NCBI RefSeq assembly: GCF_031143425.1 | Contig: NC_090440.1 | Location: 1,270,861,123 to 1,270,925,122, forward strand | Direction: 5' to 3' | Length of the DNA stretch: 64,000 nucleotides | Origin: Pleurodeles waltl | Taxonomy: Eukaryota; Chordata; Amphibia; Caudata; Salamandridae | Part shown: piece after piece, positions 46,341 through 55,658 of the stretch | Numbering within the stretch: the first letter of the stretch is position 1 | Layout of the letters: each line of letters opens with the position of its first letter | Translations under genes and position numbers: made by a program | The notes under the pieces: generated by a model | Seen by the model: the letters and a program-made list of their open reading frames with translations, nothing else | What the model was told of the DNA's origin: nothing | The model's database searches: none

Positions 46341-47419
46341 CACTAAAACACTTTAAATATTCATTCAATTCACAAATCACCAAATGCAGTGCACACCTCT
46401 GGTTCTAGGCCCAAAAGGGCAAAAAGCGTTTTACTTGAATAGAGTTGGGAAGTGTGTAGCACCCAATTTAAATTCAATTACAATCTCACCCTTCTCCAGG
46501 TGATTAAAGATGAACATAGCAATTTACAAACCTCAACATAGATAATACTTAGGTGGTCATTACAACCCTGGCAGACGGTGTTAAAGCTGGGGAAATACCG
46601 CAAACAGGCCGGCGGACAAAAAAAGGAAATTACGACCCTGGCGGAAACTGCCAACAAAGACAGCCACTTTAACACATCGCCCGCCACGGCGGTACAGACA
46701 AACAGCGCGGCGGTCACCGCCAACAGACAGGCGGGAGACAATGTACCGCCCACACTATTATGACAGGCCAATCCGCCACCTTTTCCGGGGCGGATTCTCT
46801 GTGGATAAAAACACGGCGGAAACCGCTTTTGCTATGGGAAAACGCTCACCTTAACACACTCCACGAGGAACAACGACTCCATGGAGCCGGAACTCCAAAT
46901 CCTACCTGCCTTTGTCTTTCTGCTCCTCTACGACCAACAGCGACGTAGGCTCAGAAGATACCGGTGAGTACTGCATCTATGACACGGGGAGGGGGGAGGC
47001 AAAAGTTAGGGGGACACCCACCAAACACCCCCACCCTCGCATATCACAACATACACACCAATGCAGTCAAAAATATCCTATGAACAACCCACAATCCCCC
47101 CGGAAGAATGCAAAGACAAAGCAAATTTCGGTCAAACATTGTAATGTGCCAATATACATGTCATACAAAAAAATACTGATATATATCTCGAAATCTGTCA
47201 TAAGTATATGTACAATACAAGAAGTAGTGCAGATATGTACACAACAATGTCCGTGCACCAACAGTCCAAAAATGCATGGGCGAGGCCCACAATAGATACC
47301 TGACCAAAATCTGAGAGAACACTGCTGGGACCTCAGATAGAAACACTACAGGCACCTCAGGGGGAAGGGAAGGGGGGGCACCTCAGCCACATGAATGCGA
47401 AGCCAGATCCACGACGGGG

Positions 47420-47675
47420 CTCCATGCCTACTGATTTATCCTGGGGAGTGCAAAGCCACAGTCTCTCAAGTCTTTACAGTGGGTGGCTTGCCCACTGTTA
47501 CATCCTGGGGAGTGCAAAGCCACAGTCTCACAAGTCTCTACAGTGGGTGGGTTGCCCACTGTTACATCCTGGGGAGTGCAAAGCCACAGTCTCACAAGTC
47601 TTTACAGTGGGTGGGTTGCCCACTAGACCATCCTGGGGAATGCAAAGCCACATTTTCGCAAGTATCTGCAGTTCT
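47420..47675 (+). repeat. 64-bp tandem repeat, four units
   Basis: ATCCTGGGGAGTGCAAAGCC recurs at exact 64-bp spacing (47438, 47502, 47566, 47630). Same family and relative position as 13080-13335. Confidence 0.9.
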
Positions 47676-47805
47676 CTACTGGTACTGGGTGGGACTGGTT
47701 CCCAGACAGGATGAGTCTCCCCGTGAAAGTTAATGTCCTGTCACTGTCCCAGCTGCACATGGGATAAGGATGCCTGATGTGGCGGCCTATTCATACCCAC
47801 ACAGT

Positions 47806-48185
47806 GTTTGCCCTGTTCAGCGGTCTTCACCATGGCAGTCTTTGCCCTGTTCAGCGGTCTTCACCATGGCGGTCTTTGCCCTGTTCAGCGGTGCTTTGAC
47901 AAGGAGGTCTTTGCCCTGTTCAGCAGTCTTCACCATGGCGGTCTTTGCCCTGTTCAGCGGTGCTTAGCCATGGCAGTCTTTGCCCTGTTCAGCGGTCTTC
48001 ACCATGGTGGTCTTTGCCCTGTTCAGCGGTGCTTTGACATGGCGGTCTTTGCCCTGTTCAGCGGTGCTTTGACATGGCGGTCTTTGCCCTGTTCAGCGGT
48101 GCTTAACCATGGCAGTCTTTGCCCTGTTCAGCGGTGCTTAGCCATGCCGGTCTATGGACTGTTCAGCGGTGCTCTGACATGGCGG
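47806..48185 (+). repeat. Tandem repeat, about 35 bp, ten to eleven units
   Basis: Each unit contains CCCTGTTCAGCGGT followed by CTTCACCATGG or GCTTTGACATGG and CGGTCTTTG. Specific to Harbinger copy B in this window. Confidence 0.9.
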
Positions 48186-48189
48186 TTCG

Positions 48190-48318
48190 GATACGGACAT
48201 TGGTGTGTGGCATGACGATCTCCATACTGGACATTGGTGTGTGGCATGACGATCTCCACACTGGACATTGGTGTGTGGCATGACGATCTCTACACTGGAC
48301 ATTGGTGTGTGGCTTGAT
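48190..48318 (+). repeat. Tandem repeat, about 37 bp, three to four units
   Basis: GACATTGGTGTGTGGCATGA followed by CGATCTCCACACTG, repeated. Confidence 0.85.
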
Positions 48319-48349
48319 GTTCAATCATTGCCCAGCGGGGCTGTGGGAT

Positions 48350-48835
48350 CCTGGTCCCTCCTGGGCTGTGACTCCGGCTGTGGTCTCCTGACCAGTAACG
48401 ATACTTGGGCCCTCCTGGGCTGTGACTCTGGCGGTGGTCTCCTGACCAGTAACGAGACTTGGGCCCTCCTGGGCTGTGACTCCGGCGGTGGTCTCCTGAC
48501 CAGTATCGAGACTTGGGCCCTACTGGGCTGTGACTCCGGCGGTGGTCTCCTGACCAGTAACGAGACTTGGGCCCTCCTGGGCTGTGACTCCGGCGGTGGT
48601 CTCCTGACCAGGAACGAGACTTGGGCCCTCCTGGGCTGTGACTCCGGCGGTGGTCTCCTGACCAGTAACGAGACTTGGGCCCTCCTGGGCTGTGACTACG
48701 GCGGTGGTCTCCTGACCAGTAACGATACTTGGGCCCTCCTGGGCTGTGACTCCGGCGGTGGTCTCCTGACCAGTAACGATACTTGGGCCCTCCTGGGCTG
48801 TGACTCTGGCGGTGGTCTCCTGACCAGTAACGAAG
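48350..48835 (-). repeat. 54-bp coding minisatellite, nine units
   Basis: Nine units of exactly 54 bp (18 codons). On the minus strand each reads AQEGPSLVTGQETTAGVT, so the array extends the tail of the SANT gene in frame. Units differ by one to three bases. Plus-strand open frames over it (48268-48954) are shadows. It is not a CRISPR array: units are contiguous, with no unique spacers. Confidence 0.9.
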
Positions 48836-49284
48836 GTGCTGGCGGTTGTGTCTCGACCGCCGGAAATGATGGCGCACTTCTCCGCCGTGACACTCACAAC
48901 AGGCTGGGCAGACTTCCTCGGGACCTTCCCCACCTTCTTTGGAGTTACAGCTGACTCACCAATCGCCTTCGATCCCATTTCAGTTGTTGTCCCACCAGGA
49001 GTCTTGACACGGTCCCGTCGTCCACTCTCCAATTTCAGAGCCTTTACAGGGGGTGGGCTACCAGTGCCTTGGCTCCGGGTCCTACTGCCTGCCCTGGTGG
49101 ACGGTGCACTCCAAAAACCTGGAACATGCACCACTGGCACTGGAGGCTTTTTGGCTGAGGCGCTACAACGGGACTGAAGAACTGGAGGGGGGGGTGGGGG
49201 CAAACAGGTCGATTTGACATAGGGACAGTTTCTGACGGACACTGGGATGGGTAGCTGGAGGGGGTCTGGGAGTGGAGGTAGTGG

Positions 49285-49338
49285 GCCCAAGTCTTGTTAC
49301 TGGTCAGGAGACCACCACCGGAGTCACAGCCCAGGAGG
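49285..49338 (+). repeat. Single inverted 54-bp repeat unit inserted in SANT gene exon 3
   Basis: Exactly one unit of the 48350-48835 minisatellite in reverse orientation. It interrupts a sequence that is continuous in copy A (GGTAGTGG before, TGGTTGTAGGAGG after). Its 54-bp length keeps the frame. Confidence 0.85.
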
Positions 49339-52300
49339 TGGTTGTAGGAGGTGTCACTTTAGGTGTTTTGGGTGCAGGTGCAGGTACTGGAGGCTGTCGT
49401 GAGGTGGATGAATGTTGGGTGAGTGATTCCCGGCGTTTGGGTACTTTGGGAGGGGGCATCACAGACACACTGGGAGAGGACACAGGGGACGTGTAAAGGG
49501 CAGTGGCGGTGGTGAGTGCAGCTGAGCGGCTTGTGGTGCTGGGTGTCCTGGTGCGAGTCCTAGTGCCTGTAGATGTGGTGCATGCAGGTGTGTGTGTAGA
49601 CGACACTGGGAGGGAGGAGGGAGAAGAGGGACACAGTGGAGACAGTGGATGTTGCTGTGTCTGTATGGGTGTGATGCTTGTGTGAGTTCCTGTGGTGTGT
49701 GTGGTGCCTATGTTTGCTTGAGCTACTTTTGGGTGTTGACTTGTGTGCATGCTGGTCTGTAGGTGTGCTTGGGATGGGCTCGGGTACAGGGGATTGGGTC
49801 TGGGTGGAGGAAGGTGGAGGGGGGAGGCTGGACACAGGGACAATGGCTGCCATCAGTGCTGAGGCCAGAGATTGCAGGATTCGCTGAAAGACAGCCTGAC
49901 CAGAATGAATGCCTTCCAGGAATGCATTACCGTGTTGCAACTCTCGTTCTACACCCTGGATGGCATTCACAATGGTAGACTGCCCAACAGTGAGTGACCT
50001 GAGGAGGTCAATGGCCTCCTCACTGAGGGCAGCAGGGGTGACTGGGGCAGGGCCTGAGGTGCCTGGGGCGAAGGTGGTGCCCACCCTCCTGGGTGAGCGG
50101 GCACGGGGCGAAGGCTGAGGGGCTGCTGGGAGGGCGGTGCTGGCAGGGGAGGTGGCGGCTGTACCTGTAGAAGTGGGGCGCACAGATGGTGCCGCCACAA
50201 CAGGGGAGCTCACATCGGCGGACGAGTCCATGTCGCCGGTTGGTGATCCTGTGGCCGACGTGAAGCTCCCCTCGCCCTCCGTCCCACTGGTGCATTCAGA
50301 GTCTGTGGTGTGGCCCACATGGCCATGTGGGATGCAGCTCCCTCGTGCTCCGGTGCCACTGTACCTCCGCCTGATGATGCTGATGTACAAAAGGACAGGG
50401 AGAGCAGGAAAAGGGGGGGAGACAGAAGAAAGAGAGTTTTAGTGCATGGCATACCGCTACCGTTGGCAGATAAGACAGACGCAGCAGCCCCATGCATTAT
50501 GCCGTGCTCCTGCCCTCTGCACATGCAATTTCTGGGATATGGCCTACATGGCAATGGTAGAAATCTGCGCACATGGATGGCAAAGGGGCAACTATACATC
50601 AACTTGCCTCTGTTCTGAGCTGGGGTAGAGTCCCACATGGCCTACATTACGGAGGGGCCTTGCCTACCTAACTCGCCCTGGCCTAGGGACACCCACAGCC
50701 CACCTCCCCCACCCAGACACCTCCACTGCACGCAAAGTCCACAGAATGAGGTTGTACTCACCCCCTTGTGTCTGCTGTGATGTCCTTAAGCGCCCATCCA
50801 ACTCCGGGTAGGCCAACGCCAGGATCCGAAACATCAGGGGGGTCATGGTGCGACGGGCACCCCTCCTATGTTGGGAGGCCATCCCCAGCTGAGCCTCCGC
50901 CGTCTTCTTGCTGCAGTGGCGAATGTCCTCCCATATCTTCCGGCAGTGGGTGCCCCGTCTCTGGTGGGCCCCCAGGGTCCGGACTTCCTTGGCGATGGCA
51001 CGCCAAATGTCCCTCTTCTGGTGGGCACCGACCTACATGACATGCACAAGGAAAGAGGAACAGTCATTACCTACTGCACCGTCAATGTGAGTGGCCCCCT
51101 CCCAACTCTGTCCATGTGGCCCATTTATGCCCATGCTTTACTGTAGTATGACTTCTGCCCCCTTCCCTCTTCCACCCAGCCCTGTCCACCCAGGCCTAGC
51201 CCCTACAACGTGCTCCTTGTGTACTAACCTGTTGGTCTGGAGGAACGTAGAGTAGCATGTACTGGGGGAGGACCCCATCCACAAGTTTCTCCAACTCCTG
51301 TGCAGTGAAGGCAGGGGCCCTTTCCCTAGACGCAGAAGCCATCGTCGCTTCCAGACCGAGGTCACAGCAGCACTAGCAGTGTAGGTCCTCTCCTGTCGAA
51401 GGTCAGGTATCTAGTGATTGAACAGATAGAAAATGGTGGTGACGTCCGCGGCGGTGACGTCCGCGGCGGGGCGCATCATCACCGCCAGCGCACCTGTTCA
51501 TTGGCTCCTGGGACCCATAGGGTCCAATGTTAACCAATGCAGCATTGCGCCGCGCTCTACTACCACCTACCGCGACGGTGTCCAATTCCAGCGCAGTTAC
51601 CCCACAATTCCATTGTCCCAGTTTAGAGGTCAGGCAGCTGCCATTTCAGGGGCCCACATGGCTTCATTTACTACTGCGTCACACATTCCGAGGGCTACAC
51701 TCAAAACATTTCCCGGATGGGTTAATTGTCTGTTGTAGTCTTGTGTGTGACTGTGGGTACATACCTGGAGGAATGGTGACAGTTTCTTCGCTGTTGTCCT
51801 TCTTAGGCACCGTCAGTTGGGACATATTGGAAGATGGCGGAATCCGCCGGTGTACCGACCGCTGGTGGACCTGTTGACAATGGAAGAGAGACATTTGATC
51901 GTGACCTACCGGTTCGACCGTACCACAATCCAGGAACTATGTACACAGTTGGAGCCAGACCTGATGTCACCAATCCGCCATCCAACTGGAATCCCCCCTG
52001 ATGTTCAGGTGCTGTCAGTGCTCCATTTCCTTGCAAGTGGGTCATTTCAGACTACTGTGGCCATGGCATCAGGGATGTCCCAGCTTATGTTTTCCAACGT
52101 GTTGTCCAGAGTGTTGTCTGCCCTGCTGAAACACGTACGGAGATACATAATTTTCCCTGAGGTGGAGGATTTGCCCACAGTGAAAGGTGTCTTCTATGCC
52201 CTTGGACATATCCCCAACGTCATAGGTGCCATTGATGGGACCCATGTAGCTCTGGTCCCCCCCGCAGGAGTGAACAGGTGTACAGGAACCGGAAGAGTTA

Positions 52301-53315
52301 TCATTCAAAGAATGTCCAGATGGTCTGTTTGGCAGACCAGTACATTTCGCAGGTAAATGCTATGTTCCCTGGCTCAGTGCGTGACGCCTAGATCCTGCGG
52401 AATAGCAGCATCCCTGATATGATGGGTCAACTCCAGAGGCACCGTGTATGGCTATTGGGGGACTCTGGTTACCCCAACCTGTCCTGGCTATTGACCCCAG
52501 TGAGGAATCCCAGGGCAGAGGAACGCTACAATGAGGCCCATGGGCGGACTAGGAGGGTGATCGAACGCACCTTCAGCCTCCTGAAGGCCAGGTTCAGGTG
52601 CCTCCATATGACAGGTGGGTCCCTATTCTACTCACCGAAGAAGGTGTGCGACATCATCATCGCCTGCTCCATGCTCCATAATTTGGCATTGTGACACCAG
52701 GTGCCTTTTCTGCAGGAGGATGATCCAGATGACGGTGTTGTAGCAGCGGTGGAGCCTGTGGACAGTGATGAGGATGAAGCTGATGAAGAAGAAAACGACA
52801 ACAGGGAGTCAGTCATACAGCAATATTTCCAGTGAGACACAGGTGAGTACATTTTCAGGTTTAACATAACATTAACTTTCACACGTCTACCTCTATCCTG
52901 TACCTACATTTCACTCACTATTTGTTAACTGAGTTGTCCCCTTCCATTTCAGTTTCACAAATGTGGTAACCTATGTGTCAACAGCTTGCACCCTTAAAAG
53001 GCTTGTGATGTGTGACATTGGTGTGTTGTCCTTCCAATGGGTAACCATTTTTGACACTGTAATTGACAATACAAAGTTCAAAATCATTGACTGACTCTAG
53101 TTTTATTAGTGTTTCAAGGGTGTTTATTTAAGTGCATAACAATGAAGGGGGGTTGTGAAATGGGGATGGGTTATGGTGGGAGAATGTCCATGGCAGAGTC
53201 CAGTCTATTAGTCCCACAGGTACATTGCACATCTGGCCATTGGAAGTGGAGCTGGGAAAGTTCCGATTTGGACAGGGTAACAAAGTGGTACAGTGGGGGG
53301 ACAATCAGGGTGGTC

Positions 53316-54139
53316 TTATTTCCTGGCGGGGGTCTTGTCATCTTGCTCTGTCCTGTTCCTGGATCTCAGGGACCGCTTTCATGGTGGTTGTCCGTCTGCA
53401 GGGGGTGGGGTGCTGGTGTGTTGGTCCTGTGGCGGGGCGTCCTGTACACTAGCGCCGGCGGAGGTGGTGGGCATTTCATCGTCCTGCCTAGTGTCAGGGG
53501 CCCCTTGGAGTGCCATGGTGTCCCTCAAGGTCTTTTGAATGTCCGTCAGCACCCCTACAATGGTGCCGAGGGCAGAGCCGATGGTCCTGAGCTCCTCCCT
53601 GAACCCCAAATACTGCTCCTCCTGCAGATGCAGGGTCTCCTGCAACTTGTCCAGGACAGTTGCCATCGTCTCCTGGGAGTGGTGGTATGCTCCCATGATT
53701 GAGGAGAGGGCCTCGTTAAGAGTAGGTTCCCTTGGCCTGTCCTCCCTCTGTCGCACAGCAGCCCTTCCAGTTCCCCTGTGTTCCTGTGCCTCCGTCCCCT
53801 GCACCGTGTGCCCACTACCACTGCCCCCAGGTCCCTGTTGTTGTTGGGGTGGTGGGTTAGCCAGGGTGCCCTGTAGTGGTGGACCCACCGCTGATTGACC
53901 TGTCCTGGGTAGGGAGGTATGGGCCCGCTGGGTGGGTGCTGTGCTGGTGTTACCAGAGGGTGGAAGTTTGGTGTTGGGCTGTGTCTGGGCAAGGGGAACC
54001 GACTGTCCTGAGGCCCACGATGGTCCGGGCTGGTCATCAAGATCCAGTAGGGCAGAGCTGCTGTCGTCACTGTGGGCCTCTTCTGGGGGTGGAGTGGTGT
54101 TGTCTCGACCCTCTGGTGTGGTGACGTTCCTTCGGGTTC
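53316..54139 (-). pseudogene. TSNARE1-like SANT gene, Harbinger B: exon 2 only
   Basis: Colinear with exon 2 of the copy A gene: Ser/Pro-rich start, GPGGSGSGHTVQGTEAQEHR, and a leucine-rich helix with LQETLHLQEEQYLGFREELR. It is open throughout 53888-53379. A TGA at 53379-53377 replaces the Arg codon before KRSLRSRNRTEQ, cutting the basic C-terminus. The SANT exon is missing: sequence right of 54139 passes through intron text directly into the flank found beyond exon 1 in copy A, deleting about 0.4 kb near 54440-54460. Without the domain this copy cannot bind DNA as the copy A product would. Confidence 0.75.
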
Positions 54140-55160
54140 CTGCGGGGGTATAAGTACATGATTATTGCATGTGTGTGTTTCATGGTGTGCAATGGTTGGG
54201 TGTGTGTGTACACCAGTGCAGGCATTCCTGTGTGGGGGCTTGTGTGCTGATGGTTGGGGGGTGTTCTGGGTATGTGCAGTGGGCATGCTTTAGTGATGGG
54301 TATCCATGCTTAGTTGTGTCATGCAGGTCTTGGGGTTGGGATGGGTGGTTGGTGTTATGGGTACATTAGGGAGGAGTTAGGGTGATAGGGGAGGGTGTGA
54401 GGGTGGGGGTGTGTGATAGCATGCAGGTAAGCGGGGGTGTCTTTGGCGTGCCATGGGGTGGTGTGTGTGATGTGTGAGGTGGTGTATGTGGTGATGAGTG
54501 TGGTGTTTTGTGCGTGAATGTTGTGTCGGTGATGGTGTAGTGTGCCTCTGTGTGATGGGGTTCTCTATTCTGTGCTGTCTCTCTCTGGCCTTCTCTCTAA
54601 TTTTGGGTCGTAGGGGTTTGTGGGTGATGTGGGTGTGTGTTTTATATTGTGTTGGCTGTGTGGGAGTGTTGTTTGTATGTGTATCAGGTGTGTGTATTTG
54701 TAATTGTCCAATGTGGCGGTGTTTTGGAGCTGTGTGTGTATTTTGAGCGCGCCGGTGTGTACCGCCAATGGAATACCGCGGTTGAAAGACCGCCGCTGTA
54801 ACGCCGCGCTCTGACGCGGCGTCTCTTTCTGTCCTCGCGGGTGGAACACGCTACCGATATTCGGAGCACCGTTCTCCGCGTTTTTTGACTATGCTTTCTG
54901 GGAAGCATATATTTTGCTCCCGGTCGCGCTACACTTACTTGTAGCCTTTTTTCTTCTTTTATTGTTGGTGGTGGGTTTTTTGTTGGGCCTTTTGCCTGTC
55001 TCTATCCATGTTGTGTCCATCTTGTCTTCTTCGTGTTTTTGTCCCAGCATGCTCTGTTTTTCTTTTATACTACTTCCTTTTTCCTATACTGGTCTATGGG
55101 CCTTTCCCAATCCAAGATGGTGTTACTTCCCTTTCCTGTGATGTCACTTCCCTTTTCTCA

Positions 55161-55173
55161 GCATATAAGTCAG
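55161..55173 (+). promoter_or_regulatory. TATA-like promoter element in LTR
   Basis: CATATAAG within the putative U3 of the LTR at 54797-55649; no transcription evidence. Confidence 0.35.
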
Positions 55174-55230
55174 TCAGTCTTGTTCCTCCTTGCGTTGCAA
55201 ACACTTCCTTCTGGTTGTGCTGTTCGCTCC

Positions 55231-55367
55231 TGTTCTTTGTTCCTGCTTTTTTGCCTTGGGAGATTTTTGCCTGTTCTTTGTTCCTGCTTTTGCCTTGGGA
55301 GATGTTTGCCTGTTCTTTGTTCCTGCTTTTGCCTTGGGATAATTTTGCCTGTTCCTTTTTTCCTGCC
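55231..55367 (+). repeat. Tandem repeat, 39-41 bp, three and a half units
   Basis: Units begin TGTTCTTTGTTCCTGCTTTT at 55231, 55272 and 55311, with a partial at 55350. Confidence 0.85.
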
Positions 55368-55658
55368 TTGTACCCTGGATATTGGCTATTTTTGTTTCCT
55401 GTTGTCAAGTCCTGTTTTTTCTTGTTTTCCTTCAGGAGTTCCTGTTAGATGTTTTTTCCCCAGTGTTGGGGTTTTTTCCCTCTGGGACTCCTTCTGGAGG
55501 ATACGGTCTGCTTTGGCGTAGCCTGTCAAGCGGCACCGTGGCTACTAGAAGGGGTCGCCCTTATCTGGGAACATCCAGGACCTTTAAAAGACTTGGTGTA
55601 TTTGCCAATCCGAAATCCAGAGGTGAGAAGTCCAGGGCAGTACGTGACAGATTGCAAC

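Larger units (their letters stand above)
48350..51342 (-). pseudogene. NAIF1/MYPOP-like SANT-Myb protein, Harbinger B
   Basis: Antisense gene within transposase intron 1. Exon 1 51342-51229 (38 codons, MASASRERAPAFTAQELEKL, donor GTTAGTAC). Exon 2 51032-50762 (271 nt) starts VGAHQKRDIWRAIAKEVRTL and ends with the ARRTMTPLMFRILALAYPEL-type block; both exons are fully open, so the whole SANT domain is preserved. Exon 3 starts at 50379 (ASSGGGTVAPEHEG). A one-base deletion near 50300 shifts the frame, after which the correct frame is open 50290-49600 and again 49290-48520, with a second shift near 49600. The tail contains a His-rich patch and the 54-bp repeat array. The gene differs from copy A by carrying this array; the true C-terminus is uncertain. 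Confidence 0.75.
46881..52835 (+). pseudogene. HARBI1-like Harbinger transposase, copy B (two exons, disrupted)
   Basis: Exon 1 46881-46963 (MEPELQILPAFVFLLLYDQQ, then an Arg-rich end; donor GTGAGTACTG). Exon 2 51807-52835 (acceptor CTTCTTAG), joining in frame as YRHRQLGHIGRW. First catalytic Asp in IGAIDGTHVAL at 52234-52236; second Asp kept at 52383-52385, though the preceding His is Arg; Glu in VIERTFSLLKARF at 52563-52565. The C-terminus is acidic and ends SVIQQYFQ. Defects: a frame loss near the C run 52257-52263, the same place as copy A; a stop at 52389-52391; and TGA at 52692-52694 where the frame otherwise continues to 52835. The exon joining is uninterrupted where copy A has its short intron. 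Confidence 0.85.
46552..54796 (+). mobile_element. Harbinger-type DNA transposon, copy B (right end lost)
   Basis: Left terminus GGTGGTCATTACAACCCTGG, preceded by TTA (46549-46551), the expected target triplet. It is colinear with copy A through transposase exon 1, antisense SANT gene, transposase catalytic exon and TSNARE1-like gene. Alignment with copy A ends at about 54795 (GGTTGAAAGACCGC), where an LTR beginning TGTAACGCCG takes over, so the right terminal repeat and about 270 bp are missing. It differs from A in lacking the 93-bp intron and the SANT exon of the TSNARE1-like gene. Confidence 0.85.
54797..55649 (+). mobile_element. Probable LTR of another retrotransposon (about 850 bp)
   Basis: TG start (TGTAACGCCGCGC) and CA end (CAGTACGTGACA). 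It has a TATA-like GCATATAAGTCAG at 55161-55173, preceded by GATGTCACTTCC, which fits a U3 promoter on the plus strand. Pyrimidine-rich repeats of about 39 bp lie at 55231-55367 (TGTTCTTTGTTCCTGCTTTT). It begins exactly where alignment of Harbinger B with A ends. Only about 9 bp separate it from the next element. Confidence 0.5.

Noticed and set aside
48350..48835. CRISPR-like regular repeats
   Set aside because: Units are directly adjacent with no unique spacers, in eukaryotic transposon sequence.
48268..48954. 228-codon plus-strand ORF over the 54-bp array
   Set aside because: The unit is a multiple of three, so all frames tend to stay open. The minus frame is the one continuous with the SANT gene.
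55008..55521. Hydrophobic plus-strand ORFs of 146-162 codons, membrane-protein-like
   Set aside because: T-rich LTR sequence with 39-bp repeats produces Phe/Leu/Ser/Cys-rich translations by composition.
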